A stretch of 45,126 nucleotides of DNA from a virus, in the IMG/VR virus record IMGVR_UViG_3300020183_000144, positions 1 through 45,126 of that record. One strand, 5' to 3'. A program made the translations under genes and the position numbers. The first letter of the stretch is position 1, and each line of letters opens with the position of its first letter. The notes beneath the pieces are model-generated. The model searched no databases. It saw only the letters and a program-made list of their open reading frames with translations, and was not told the origin of the DNA. This document shows positions 14,691 through 22,750 of the stretch, in pieces.

Positions 14691-14819
14691 CTAGCGACGC
14701 ACCACACCGGCAACGGCTTGCGCCATAGGCCGGAGGATGGGAGAACCGGGCGCCAGGGCATCCGCCCAGATCAGGGCAGCGGCAACCCACGCCAGAACGC
14801 CGAAGGAGTAGCGCACCAT
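14691..14819 (-). CDS. Small membrane protein, 42 aa
   Basis: A 42-residue frame (MVRYSFGVLAWVAAALIWAD...) whose ATG overlaps the stop of the upstream gene as TGATG. One hydrophobic segment (residues 6-19) follows a single Arg, and the C-terminus is basic (VVRR). Translational coupling to the membrane-anchored HTH gene suggests that the two small membrane proteins act together. Function unknown. Confidence 0.65.
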   Translation of the reverse strand: MVRYSFGVLAWVAAALIWADALAPGSPILRPMAQAVAGVVRR

Positions 14820-15010
14820 CAGCAACCTGCCGCTAGAACACGGCGCACAGTTGAACGGCTGCAACCAATGCGGTCTGCGATTTGCTGCTGCGATGCCCCT
14901 GCGGACCGCCAGCGGCGGATCCGTTGCTCGCGGGATTCTGACGCCCATAGCAGGAACAAAAGGGGGAACAAAAGGGCCGCCAGTAGAACGGCGACAAATG
15001 TGGTAGCCAT
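14819..15010 (-). CDS. Membrane-anchored helix-turn-helix protein, 63 aa
   Basis: Encodes 63 residues. Residues 4-22 (TFVAVLLAALLFPLLFLLW) form one transmembrane helix. Residues 28-60 are a compact helix-turn-helix of the resolvase/Hin type: EQRIRRWRSAGASQQQIADR, IGCSRSTVRRVLA. The combination in such a small protein is unusual and suggests a DNA-binding domain tethered to the membrane, or an HTH relative adapted for another use. It is the first gene leftward of the perfect 18-bp palindrome at 15056-15073 and could be its regulator. The stop overlaps the ATG of the next gene. Confidence 0.75.
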   Translation of the reverse strand: MATTFVAVLLAALLFPLLFLLWASESREQRIRRWRSAGASQQQIADRIGCSRSTVRRVLAAGC

Positions 15011-15023
15011 AGGGTTAGGTGAA

Positions 15024-15050
15024 GAGGTAAAGCCCTCGCGGGCTTACCTC
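15024..15050. promoter_or_regulatory. Leader hairpin GAGGTAAAGCCC / GGGCTTACCTC
   Basis: Arms GAGGTAAAGCCC and GGGCTTACCTC with a four-base loop and one bulged base, lying in the leader of the leftward gene starting at 15010. No T-run follows in that direction. May be an attenuator or operator. Confidence 0.45.
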
Positions 15051-15055
15051 TGATT

Positions 15056-15073
15056 GTAACTTACGTAAGTTAC
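15056..15073. promoter_or_regulatory. Perfect 18-bp palindrome GTAACTTACGTAAGTTAC
   Basis: GTAACTTACGTAAGTTAC equals its own reverse complement over 18 bases. It lies between divergent genes (leftward 15010, rightward 15204). Its core recurs at 232, 500, 5058, 9159 and elsewhere upstream of early genes, so it is the best copy of a genome-wide element. A dimeric repressor operator is the simplest reading. Confidence 0.75.
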
Positions 15074-15203
15074 AGCGCACAGGCGCAGCACCCGCAAAAG
15101 GGGGGCAAACTCGATCAGTGTTCCTTATGTAAGGATCACCAGGGCCAGCACCGCACCGCGACGGCAAGGCCCGGCAAACTAGGCGCAGACACCCTTAGAT
15201 AAG
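15074..15203. promoter_or_regulatory. Upstream region of the late block
   Basis: Between the palindrome and the small terminase start. It contains the inverted repeat TCCTTA-TG-TAAGGA (15122-15135) and CCCTTAGATAAG just before the start, both related to the early operator family. Probable start of late transcription. Confidence 0.4.
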
Positions 15204-15533
15204 TTGGCACGAAAATCCAGCGGTGCAGAACTAGAACGCCGGATTTGCGTTGCTGTGAAAATGCTAAGCGAAGGCGCCAGCAGCAGCCGCGTGGTTCAGA
15301 CGATCTCAGCTGAGACGGGGGTGACTGAGCGGCAGGCTTGGGATTATGTAAGCGCCGCAAGAAAGCGGCTTGTTGAGATTTATCAGCAAGACCGGGACGA
15401 ATGCGTAGCAGGTGAGCTTCTCAAGCTTGACCACATCAGCGACCGTGCAATCCAGACCGGCCAACTATCGGCTGCCGTTGGTGCTGTAGGTCTCAAGCTC
15501 CGGGTGATCGGTGCGGATGCCCCGCGCAACTAA
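15204..15533 (+). CDS. Terminase small subunit-like helix-turn-helix protein
   Basis: Encodes 109 residues from a TTG at 15204. The N-terminal region ELERRICVAVKMLSEGASSS followed by TGVTERQAWDYVSAARKRL is a helix-turn-helix; the rest is helical (DRDECVAGELLKLDHISDRA, then QTGQLSAAVGAVGLKLRVIG), as in small terminases that form rings and recognise the packaging site. It precedes the large terminase in the rightward late block, separated by 514 bases. A homologous HTH occurs in the leftward gene at 12291-12719. The TTG start is the only one that keeps the complete HTH. Confidence 0.75.
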   Translation: MARKSSGAELERRICVAVKMLSEGASSSRVVQTISAETGVTERQAWDYVSAARKRLVEIYQQDRDECVAGELLKLDHISDRAIQTGQLSAAVGAVGLKLRVIGADAPRN

Positions 15534-15980
15534 CACCGGCCACAGCCACCAGAGCCGGCGGTAGGTAGCGGGATCGATGGTGACAAACAACGGCTGCAGG
15601 TTGCGCTGATCTCTCCCACATAACGCGACCCCCCGTCACCCCCACTGGCCACCAAACGGGCGCCGCAGCCAACGTGGCGCGACATTATTTGCAGGGAGTA
15701 AAGGCGGCGTCCCCCTACCACCGGTAGCCGAGCCCTGCCCCCTACCAAACGGGCGCAGGGCAGGGGTGACAGACCCCGCGAGTCCCTCATCGAACCCCCT
15801 AAAACGGGACCCTTATGTAACCCTCTCCCTACCCCTAATACCCTTACGTCACATAACCCTAGGCCCTTAGCCCGCCTACCCCTACCCCACCCCCAGGGCC
15901 TAGAGAAAAGCTGCATCACCTAAATAGGCGGGTAGGCTTGAGGTGCTCCGGTGGAACGGGGCGTCCGGGAGATTAAGGGA
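15534..15980. other. Non-coding region between terminase subunits, polypyrimidine tract
   Basis: No convincing gene in about 450 bases between the terminase genes. From roughly 15700 to 15900 the plus strand is strongly pyrimidine-rich with repeated CCCTA/CCTACCCC. It includes CCCTTATGTAACC and CCCTTACGTCAC, weak copies of the operator element. Location beside terS makes it a candidate packaging (pac/cos) region. A short transcript ending at the next terminator is also possible. Confidence 0.4.
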
Positions 15981-16005
15981 CGCGGGCCCCTCAGGGGCCC
16001 TTTTT
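15981..16005 (+). terminator. Rho-independent terminator before terL
   Basis: Perfect 7-bp stem GGGCCCC-TCA-GGGGCCC (15984-16000) followed by TTTTT and then GTTG. It stands 450 bases after the small terminase stop and 42 bases before terL, so it would end terS-side transcription or a small RNA arising in the gap. Confidence 0.85.
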
Positions 16006-16012
16006 GTTGAGC

Positions 16013-16026
16013 CCGTTAACCTAGGT
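16013..16026 (+). promoter_or_regulatory. Late motif copy, CCGTTAACCTAGGT
   Basis: CCGTTAACCTAGGT ends 21 bases before the terL ATG (16048) and directly follows the terminator. It is a variant of the late-block motif CCGGMAAYYTAGG. A promoter right after a terminator makes sense here. Confidence 0.5.
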
Positions 16027-16047
16027 AAGTAGCCCACCTCCCCCTGG

Positions 16048-17403
16048 ATGTCGATTCTGAGCGTGATCGCGGGCGGGAAGGTGCTGGAGAAGCCCCAACG
16101 CACGGCCACGCGCTGCACAGAGAGCTACGAGGGCTTACGAAAACGCATCTACAAGGATCTGCTGGAGCCCCAAAAGCAGTTTGTAGACGACACCGACCAC
16201 AAGATTCTCGGTTATTGCGCCGGGTTTGGGGCAGGCAAAACTTTTGCTCTGGCCGCCAAAGCAGTGTTTTTGGGTATGGACAACCCAAACACAACCGCAG
16301 CAGTATTTGAGCCCACCAACATCATGTTGCGGGACGTTTGGATGCGTTCTTTTGACCAATTTTTAGAGGAATACAACATCCAGCACGACTTCCGCGTGTC
16401 CCCGCAGCCCGAATATGTGTTGCACCTACCCCATGGCCCCGTCACACTGCTGTGCCGGGCCACAGAGACATTTAACCGGATTCGTGGACAGAACCTCTCG
16501 TTTGTTTTAGCCGACGAGATTGACACCTCACCAATGGAGGTAGCACAAAAGGCAGCAGAGATGATGCTGGCCCGTCTTCGTGGCGGCCAAAAACCCCAGC
16601 TGGCACTGGCTTCTACGCCAGAAGGCTATAAATATCTCTACCGCACCTTCGTCGAGCAGGGCGACAATCTCGACCGTCGTTTGATCAAAGCCAAGACCAC
16701 CGACAACCCCCACCTCCCAGCTGGCTTCGTTGACTCGTTATATCAAAACTACGACAGTCAGCTGGTTGCCAGTTACATCAACGGTGAGTTCACGAACTTA
16801 GCGAACACCACTGTTTACCACCCATTCGACAGGGACCGTCACTGGTGCGACACGGAGATACGCCCCGAGGACCGTGTATTTGTGTCGGTTGACTTCAACG
16901 TGGGTGCGTGCTTCTGCGAGGTGATGGTGCGGCGCGGCGACGAGTTCCACGTCATTGATGAACACCACCCGAAGGACACCCCTGCGGTGGTGGCGTTGTT
17001 GCAGGAGCGATACGGGGACTTTGTAGAGCGAGGGGACTTGGTGGTAATTCCTGACGCGGCATCAAGGCAGCGCACCACCACCAACGCAGCGGAATCCGAC
17101 CTTTCGCTGCTGCGTAAGGGTGGTTTTGCGGTGAAGACCCAGAGCGCCAACCCTCAGATCGCGGACCGGGTAAACGCGGTGAACGTGTTGCTACTGGCCG
17201 ACCGCTTAAGGGTTCACAACCGTTGCAAGTACCTAATTAAGTCGTTGGAGCAGCAGACCTACGACAAGTCGGGCAAGCCGACGAAGGGGATTGGGGGGTT
17301 GGATGACATTTCGGGTCCTGTGGACGCCTTGGGCTACGGCATTACTTACCTGGCACCGCTACGTCGCTACGCGACGGGCGGCTCTTCCTTCCGCACCTAC
17401 TAA
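16048..17403 (+). CDS. terL: Terminase large subunit
   Basis: Encodes 451 residues. Walker A GFGAGKT (residues 59-65, Lys64), Walker B LSFVLADEID (Asp156, Glu157) and the LASTPEG coupling motif form the packaging ATPase. The RNase H-like nuclease follows with VSVDFNVG (Asp282), VIPDAAS (Asp336) and GPVDALGYG (Asp425). It drives DNA into proheads and cuts it. Length and motif order are typical for siphoviruses. The stop overlaps the next ATG as TAATG. Confidence 0.95.
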   Translation: MSILSVIAGGKVLEKPQRTATRCTESYEGLRKRIYKDLLEPQKQFVDDTDHKILGYCAGFGAGKTFALAAKAVFLGMDNPNTTAAVFEPTNIMLRDVWMRSFDQFLEEYNIQHDFRVSPQPEYVLHLPHGPVTLLCRATETFNRIRGQNLSFVLADEIDTSPMEVAQKAAEMMLARLRGGQKPQLALASTPEGYKYLYRTFVEQGDNLDRRLIKAKTTDNPHLPAGFVDSLYQNYDSQLVASYINGEFTNLANTTVYHPFDRDRHWCDTEIRPEDRVFVSVDFNVGACFCEVMVRRGDEFHVIDEHHPKDTPAVVALLQERYGDFVERGDLVVIPDAASRQRTTTNAAESDLSLLRKGGFAVKTQSANPQIADRVNAVNVLLLADRLRVHNRCKYLIKSLEQQTYDKSGKPTKGIGGLDDISGPVDALGYGITYLAPLRRYATGGSSFRTY

Positions 17404-17750
17404 TGGCCAAACGCGACCGGCTACATCTCTCCCGCTATCAATCCATCGAGACTTACAGGGATTGGAACGGCAGGGCATATATCGCTTGCAGCAGCAGCGC
17501 TTCCATGCTGTTTCGGGATGTCGCTGAGCTACGCAGGTGGCTGAAGCTGCCCAAAGGCATTGCATCCCGTGAGGCATTAGACAGCTGGATTGCCTCACTT
17601 GAGGCAATGGACGCTGATAGAGCGATAAAGCGAGAACAGCTCCCTAAAAACGAGGGGCTCAGCGAGGAGCTAATGGCGACGGGCTTTGGCCCTGAGGTTC
17701 ACGCCATCGAAGAGAGCGACCCGAACTTCGCTACGAAGACGGTTATCTAA
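17403..17750 (+). CDS. Hypothetical protein, 115 aa
   Basis: Encodes 115 residues (MAKRDRLHLSRYQSIETYRD...) coupled to terL by a one-base overlap (TAATG). N-terminal half is beta-rich (GRAYIACSSSASMLFRDVAE); C-terminal half is helical and acidic. No family recognised; position between terminase and portal suggests a DNA packaging or head function. Confidence 0.65.
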   Translation: MAKRDRLHLSRYQSIETYRDWNGRAYIACSSSASMLFRDVAELRRWLKLPKGIASREALDSWIASLEAMDADRAIKREQLPKNEGLSEELMATGFGPEVHAIEESDPNFATKTVI

Positions 17751-17756
17751 GGGCCA

Positions 17757-17770
17757 CTGGAAATCTAGGT
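17757..17770 (+). promoter_or_regulatory. Late motif copy, CTGGAAATCTAGGT
   Basis: CTGGAAATCTAGGT ends 17 bases before the portal GTG start at 17788. Matches the late-block consensus in 13 of 14 positions by eye. It supports the GTG as the real start. Confidence 0.55.
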
Positions 17771-17787
17771 GACGCAAGGGATCTGAA

Positions 17788-19368
17788 GTGGTCGTCAACA
17801 ACAGCAGCTACCCCCCACAGAGTCTTGGGTCTGCTGGGGTAATGCCGGCCAACACCAACACCGACGATCCGAGCATCGTGTCGAGCCAAGTGTTGGCGAT
17901 GCGAGGGAACTGGGAGTCGATTGATATTTGTATGGATGGCACGCGGGGATTGCGTGCCCGAAGTCGGGTACTGATCCCGCAAGAGCCCTCAGAGTCCGAC
18001 GACGCCTACCAGCGTCGGATTTTCCACGCGACGCTGCCACCCTTTTTAAGCCGTTTGGCATCCCAGGCAGCGGGGATCATTTTGCGCAAGGGCGTAAAGG
18101 TGGAGGGTGACGACTACTGGATGACATGGATCCAGAACGTCTGCGGTGACGGCACCACCCTTGATGAGTATGCCCGTCGTCAGCTGGTGACGGCGTTGCT
18201 GTACGGGCACAGCAGCACCGTGGTGGACTTCACCAATGACAGCTCACCGCGGACGCTGGCGGAGGAGCGGCAGTCTGGGCGTCGTCCTTACTTGGTGCCG
18301 ATCCACCCGAGGCAGATCTTGGGATGGCGCACCACCAACGACAGTGCCTGCAGCGACTTGGCGCAGGTCCGAATACGCGAGCAGGTCGTGGTCGCCAAGG
18401 GGGCGTATGGAGAGGAAATCGTCGATCAGATCCGGGTGTTGACCCCTGGCGGCTATGAGGTGTGGCGTTCCGCGCCGTTGCCTTACCGGCAGCTATCGAA
18501 CTACGCGGTGCAGCCGCTCCCCCTGCAGTGGGAGTTGGTTGAGTCAGGTGCAACGACGCTGGGCCGGGTGCCGATGGTGACGGTTTATTCCAACCGCACC
18601 GGCAATTTGATGAGCACACCTCCGCTGATGGAGGTGGCCGCGCTGAACTTGGCCTATGCGCAGCGGTTCTGCGATCTGCACCACAGCATCCACGTAACCG
18701 CCAACCCGATGTTGGTGATGCGTGGGTTTGACCCGGACACCGACAGTCCGATTGGCATTTCAGCGAACACAGCGCTGCTAATGCCAGTAGATGGTGGGGC
18801 GGAGTGGATCCAGCCCACCACCGACGCATTTGAGGCGCAGCTGCGGACGCTAAAGGAGTTGGAGGATCAAATCAGCAGGTTGGGCATCAACACGTTGAGC
18901 CAAGCCAACCTCACCAACGCTGCAGCTGAGGCACGCCGCTTAGATCGTGTCGATAGCGACTCGATCATGGCGATGATCTCGCTGGATCTGGAGCGCACGC
19001 TGGCCCAGATGTTTGAGCTGGCGTCTTCCTACGTGGGTATCGAGCCACCAACGGTGACGATTCCACGGGACTACGACAACCGGATGCTGACCGGCAACGA
19101 GGTGACAGCGTTGCTGCAGCTCTATATGCAGAACGCGATCAGCCAGCAAACACTGCTGAAGGTGCTGCAGGACGGAGAGGTGCTGCCAATCACCATCGAC
19201 TTGGATGCCGAGATGAGTTTGACGGCTGAGCGATTGGAGGAGCAGCAGGTTATGGAGCGTCTCGCCATGGCCGGTCCCGACATGGCGTTCCAGAACGCCG
19301 GCCAAGGCGAATCGCTCGACAGCCAGACGCTGCCAACGCCGTTGCGCCCTGGCCGTAACGCCAACTGA
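17788..19368 (+). CDS. Portal protein (DUF4055-like)
   Basis: Encodes 526 residues. The layout fits the DUF4055 portal family: an N-terminal segment with TLPPFLSRLASQAAG, a central core (HPRQILGWRT, VPMVTVYSNRTG), and a helical C-terminal half (AYAQRFCDLHHS, LEDQISRLGINTLSQ), ending in a Pro/Asn-rich tail. It would form the dodecameric ring at the portal vertex. The GTG start is supported by the late motif 17 bases upstream. Position after terminase and before a head morphogenesis protein is standard. Confidence 0.85.
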   Translation: MVVNNSSYPPQSLGSAGVMPANTNTDDPSIVSSQVLAMRGNWESIDICMDGTRGLRARSRVLIPQEPSESDDAYQRRIFHATLPPFLSRLASQAAGIILRKGVKVEGDDYWMTWIQNVCGDGTTLDEYARRQLVTALLYGHSSTVVDFTNDSSPRTLAEERQSGRRPYLVPIHPRQILGWRTTNDSACSDLAQVRIREQVVVAKGAYGEEIVDQIRVLTPGGYEVWRSAPLPYRQLSNYAVQPLPLQWELVESGATTLGRVPMVTVYSNRTGNLMSTPPLMEVAALNLAYAQRFCDLHHSIHVTANPMLVMRGFDPDTDSPIGISANTALLMPVDGGAEWIQPTTDAFEAQLRTLKELEDQISRLGINTLSQANLTNAAAEARRLDRVDSDSIMAMISLDLERTLAQMFELASSYVGIEPPTVTIPRDYDNRMLTGNEVTALLQLYMQNAISQQTLLKVLQDGEVLPITIDLDAEMSLTAERLEEQQVMERLAMAGPDMAFQNAGQGESLDSQTLPTPLRPGRNAN

Positions 19369-20195
19369 TGACCCCAGATGAGTACGTGCGCGAGTTAGCG
19401 CAGGCGATCACGCAGCAGGAGGACCTCAACGACTCGGAAGCGCGTGACGTGCTGTATGAGTTGGCGCTGCGGATCTACGCGCTGCTGCTGCGGGATCTAC
19501 CTGAGGAGCGGCTAGAGCGCCAACTGCGCTGGCGCCAGCTACGCACCCGCATCACGCTTGAGCTGTTGGCGATCAACGACGTGCTGGCCCAGCAGCTCTA
19601 CAACCGCTTGGCGGCCACGGAGCTGTTGGTAAGCGACGTAGCTCGACGCTATTTCCAGCTCCCCGTTGGGGCCGTTCCACCACGACAACTAACAGAGGTG
19701 TTGGACACCACCCGTGTTGTGGGTGTTCCGGTGTCGCAGTTGTTTGTGCGCAACCCACGTACTGGGCTCTCGCCGTTTGTGACGCAGCTGTTGCAGTTGC
19801 TGGAGAGGAGCGTGGTGGGGATGTTCTTCACTGATCCGCCTGTAGCGGAAGTGGCGGCCAAGGTGATCGGGGTACGCACCAGTGTCGGTCGTCAGGTGCC
19901 TGTCCCATCGAAGGGAACAGTGGCCAACAACTGGCGGGAACGTGTGCAGTCGATTGTGGCCGCGGCGTTATGGGGCACGGTGCAACCGGCGATTGACCGG
20001 GCAGCTGCGGCAGCCGAGCGAACGCGAATCGCACAGCTCTTGCGGTGGCGGTGGAACGCGGTGTTGGACCCAAAGACGTGTCCGGTGTGCCGCCCACTGC
20101 ACGGCAGGCTTGAAGCAGATCCTGCGGACTTCCCTCAAGGCCCACCTCCTATACACCCCAGATGCCGGTGTGTATTGATCCCGGAGATGGAGTGA
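19368..20195 (+). CDS. Head morphogenesis protein (SPP1 gp7 / Mu gpF-like)
   Basis: Encodes 275 residues. The C-terminal hallmark of the family is clear: WRWNAVLDPKTCPVCRPLHG and PPIHPRCRCVLIP, with paired cysteines and a His as in the Mu F-like minor head domain. The N-terminal two-thirds is helical with a long Arg/Leu-rich segment. These minor proteins bind the portal and are packaged in few copies. The ATG overlaps the portal stop (TGATG). Confidence 0.88.
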   Translation: MTPDEYVRELAQAITQQEDLNDSEARDVLYELALRIYALLLRDLPEERLERQLRWRQLRTRITLELLAINDVLAQQLYNRLAATELLVSDVARRYFQLPVGAVPPRQLTEVLDTTRVVGVPVSQLFVRNPRTGLSPFVTQLLQLLERSVVGMFFTDPPVAEVAAKVIGVRTSVGRQVPVPSKGTVANNWRERVQSIVAAALWGTVQPAIDRAAAAAERTRIAQLLRWRWNAVLDPKTCPVCRPLHGRLEADPADFPQGPPPIHPRCRCVLIPEME

Positions 20196-20215
20196 CCCTT
20201 ACGTGAATACTTAGA

Positions 20216-20229
20216 TCGGCAATCTAGGG
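20216..20229 (+). promoter_or_regulatory. Late motif copy, TCGGCAATCTAGGG
   Basis: TCGGCAATCTAGGG ends 19 bases before the GTG start of the scaffold gene (20249). Also preceded by CCCTTACGTGAATACTTAG at 20197-20215, a relative of the early operator, so this spot may be doubly controlled. Confidence 0.55.
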
Positions 20230-20248
20230 CGTTCTCTCAGCCTATTGC

Positions 20249-20986
20249 GTGTCCGAAAACGTAAGTGGTGTTCCTCCTGTGGAGGACACGAGTGCGGCGG
20301 TGCCGCCCTCAACCGCGACAGAAGCCACCGACAACTCTGAACTCCAGCGGCTCAAGGCCAAATTGGACTTGGTGCAGCAGGACAAGTTGAGAGCTGGTGA
20401 AACTAACGCCAAGCTCAACAGCAAAATCCAGGAGTTAGAGGAGACGGTCAGAGGTCTTACGACCCAACTGAAGACAGGCGAACAGCAACAACTGGAGGGC
20501 TCGGGTGAGTACCAAAAGTTGTGGGAGCAATCCAAGGACACCAACAAAGCCTTGGAGCGCAGGATTACGGAACTAGAGAGCGAGCTTGACGCCGAGCGCC
20601 AAGCGAGAAAGACGGAGACCCTCCGTACCAAAGCCCTACAGGAAATCGGTGAGTCGAAGGCCCTGCGCCCCGACCAGCTGTTATCACTGATTGCCCCAAA
20701 CCTCCGTGAGGCAGACGGCACACCAGTGGTTCTGGAAGGTGGGATGGAGATTCCGTTACGCGATCACCTTGCCCGGTTACGCGCCCCAGAGTCTGGTTGG
20801 GAGCATCACTTTGCACCCAATGGAGCGATGGGACTAGGGATGAGGCCATCTGCCACCACCTCCAGTAGCTACGGCGGAACAAATCCGTTCCGAGCAGAGA
20901 CGCGAAACCTGACCGAGCAGGCCCGTTTATTCCGTGAGGACCCCGCGCTGTACGAGCGCCTGAAAGCAGAAGCCACTCGCGGCTGA
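20249..20986 (+). CDS. Capsid scaffold protein
   Basis: Encodes 245 residues just before the major capsid gene. After a disordered acidic N-terminus, residues 30-140 form a long coiled coil (LQRLKAKLDLVQQDKLRAGE, KIQELEETVRGLTTQLKTGE, ITELESELDAERQARK). The C-terminal region is Gly/Ser-rich and ends in a short charged helix (PALYERLKAEATRG), typical of scaffold contacts with the shell. Function inferred from position and coiled coil. GTG start, preceded by the late motif. Confidence 0.82.
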   Translation: MSENVSGVPPVEDTSAAVPPSTATEATDNSELQRLKAKLDLVQQDKLRAGETNAKLNSKIQELEETVRGLTTQLKTGEQQQLEGSGEYQKLWEQSKDTNKALERRITELESELDAERQARKTETLRTKALQEIGESKALRPDQLLSLIAPNLREADGTPVVLEGGMEIPLRDHLARLRAPESGWEHHFAPNGAMGLGMRPSATTSSSYGGTNPFRAETRNLTEQARLFREDPALYERLKAEATRG

Positions 20987-21022
20987 GAACAAAACCACCA
21001 CTTGCATTAAGGAACAGAGGCA

Positions 21023-21976
21023 ATGGCCGAAACCGTCCGCTCGAATGTCATCGTTCCCGACATTTTTGAGCCTTATATCGAAGAACAGACCACCCTCCGC
21101 AATGCCTTTATTGGCAGCGGCGTGGTGCAGCCGATGGCTGAACTCAACGCCACCGAAGGCGGTGACTTCATCAATTTGCCGAACTGGGTTGCCAACCTGA
21201 GCGGCGACGCTGAGGTACTGAGCGACTCGACCTCTCTGACCCCCGGCAACATCACCGCTGATAAGCAGCGTGCTGTGGTGCTGCATCGTGGGCGGGCCTT
21301 CGGATCTCGGGACCTCGCGGCGTTGGCTGCTGGCTCGGACCCCTTGGCTGCCATCGGCAACAAGGTTGCTGCATACATCGCCTATGAGCAACAGAAGGAC
21401 CTGCTGGCTTGCCTGTCTGGTGCCTTCGCTACTGCTCTTAACGGCTTGACCGTCAGCACTGAAGAGGCATACCCCACCGCCTCCATGGTGTCTGGTGCCC
21501 GCGCCAAGCTGGGCGATCAAGGCGAGAAGCTGTCCGTGATGGCGCTTCACAGCTCGGCCTACTACAAGTTGGTTGAACTGAAGGCTCTGGATTACATCTC
21601 CGCTGCTGAGATGGGCTCCACCGACCCTGTTGGTGGTAGCCGTGTACCCAGCTTTGGCGACGTGCGGGTGCCGACCTACATGAATTGTCGGCTTGTCGTG
21701 TCCGATGACCTCGGCGCCGACGATGTGTATTTCTTCACCCCTGGCAGTGTGGCTTCGGGTGAGCAGGCCGGTCTTCGCTCCGAGCAAGACCGCGACATCC
21801 TCGCCAAGGCGTCCTACATCAGCTTCGACTGGCACAACGTCTTCCACCCCATTGGTGTGAAGTACGTGGGCACTGGTGCAAACCCCAACCGCGCCACCCT
21901 TGCTACAGGCGCCAACTGGCAGAAGGTGTTCAATGACAAGAACATCGGCATGATCAAGGGCACCCTGAACGTCTGA
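21023..21976 (+). CDS. Major capsid protein
   Basis: Encodes 317 residues, of major-capsid length and position. Features include EQTTLRNAFIGSG near residue 20, a helix around SDPLAAIGNKVAAYIAYEQQ (the HK97-fold spine-helix region), and a C-terminal domain with SFDWHNVFHPIGVKYVG. It resembles the group described as major capsid protein 13-like. A ribosome site AGGAACAGAGG lies before the ATG, one of the few clear ones in the late block, fitting high expression. Confidence 0.85.
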   Translation: MAETVRSNVIVPDIFEPYIEEQTTLRNAFIGSGVVQPMAELNATEGGDFINLPNWVANLSGDAEVLSDSTSLTPGNITADKQRAVVLHRGRAFGSRDLAALAAGSDPLAAIGNKVAAYIAYEQQKDLLACLSGAFATALNGLTVSTEEAYPTASMVSGARAKLGDQGEKLSVMALHSSAYYKLVELKALDYISAAEMGSTDPVGGSRVPSFGDVRVPTYMNCRLVVSDDLGADDVYFFTPGSVASGEQAGLRSEQDRDILAKASYISFDWHNVFHPIGVKYVGTGANPNRATLATGANWQKVFNDKNIGMIKGTLNV

Positions 21977-22173
21977 TGGGACTGACCGGGTTCAACCTGG
22001 CCCGGCGTAAGGAGGAGGCTGCTACTGCGGCCTCCCTTCCTTGCCCCGCACCAGTTGCAGCAGCACCTGCTGCTGAAGAGGACAAGCCGAAGCGCAAGCA
22101 GCGGCCTAAGCAGAAGCCGGTTGACGCTCCTGAGGTGGTTACCCCTGAGGAGCTTGCTGGGCCGGAAATCTAG
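21976..22173 (+). CDS. Small Ala/Pro/Lys-rich protein
   Basis: Encodes 65 residues, low complexity: Ala/Pro-rich middle (PAPVAAAPAAEEDKPKRKQR) with a strongly basic stretch, then VVTPEELAGPEI. Coupled to the capsid gene by TGATG. Likely disordered; similar short proteins sit after capsid genes in related phages. Function unknown. Confidence 0.65.
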   Translation: MGLTGFNLARRKEEAATAASLPCPAPVAAAPAAEEDKPKRKQRPKQKPVDAPEVVTPEELAGPEI

Positions 22174-22175
22174 GG
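22162..22175 (+). promoter_or_regulatory. Late motif copy, CCGGAAATCTAGGG
   Basis: CCGGAAATCTAGGG overlaps the end of the preceding small gene and ends 16 bases before the ATG at 22192. One of the best copies of the late consensus. Confidence 0.6.
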
Positions 22176-22191
22176 AGCACCACCTCAGGTC

Positions 22192-22734
22192 ATGGCCGCT
22201 GAGATCATTGCCACGGTTGGTGCCGCTAACGCCAACAGTTACATCACGTTGGTAGAGGCACAGGCATTTGCCGATGGCGACATCAGCGCTGCGGAGTGGG
22301 ATAGCTCGACCACCGACCAGAAAAAGCGGGCGCTGATCACCGCCACCCGCAATTTGGATCTGGTCGGTTTCGTCGGGACACGAACCACAACTACTCAGGC
22401 GCTGGCTTGGCCACGCAAAGACTTCAGAACAAGCGAAAAGACCTACGCCGACAATGAGATCCCCAGTGAGATCAAGTTGGCGACTTGGGAGCTTGCCAAG
22501 GCACTGGTGAAGGACATGGTGGTCGCCGGCCAAGTGGCAGGCAGCACCTCCCTGATTCCCGGTATCCCCAACACCGGCTTAAAGCGGGTCAAGTTGGATG
22601 TGATGGAGGTGGAGTGGAAGCCGGATTATCAGCCAGCCATAACTCCCCTAAAAGCGCTGCCCCAACTCCAGCAGCTGTTGCAGGATCTGATCTTGAACAC
22701 CCCCGGCCAGACAGTGGCAGTGGTGCGCAGCTAG
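22192..22734 (+). CDS. Head-tail connector, DnaT-like phage family
   Basis: Encodes 180 residues with the pattern NSYITLVEAQAFADGD, W, KKRALITATRNLDLVGFVGT and QALAWPRKD. This is the family named after a DnaT-like ssDNA-binding domain but found in phages as the adaptor placed after the capsid gene. Located between capsid and tail genes, it is best read as a head completion protein. The ATG is supported by the late motif 16 bases upstream. Confidence 0.78.
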   Translation: MAAEIIATVGAANANSYITLVEAQAFADGDISAAEWDSSTTDQKKRALITATRNLDLVGFVGTRTTTTQALAWPRKDFRTSEKTYADNEIPSEIKLATWELAKALVKDMVVAGQVAGSTSLIPGIPNTGLKRVKLDVMEVEWKPDYQPAITPLKALPQLQQLLQDLILNTPGQTVAVVRS

Positions 22735-22750
22735 GTCAGTTCCTGAAGAA

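Noticed and set aside
20927-21847. Leftward 306-codon frame across the capsid gene
   Set aside because: Antisense shadow of the capsid gene, no recognisable domain.
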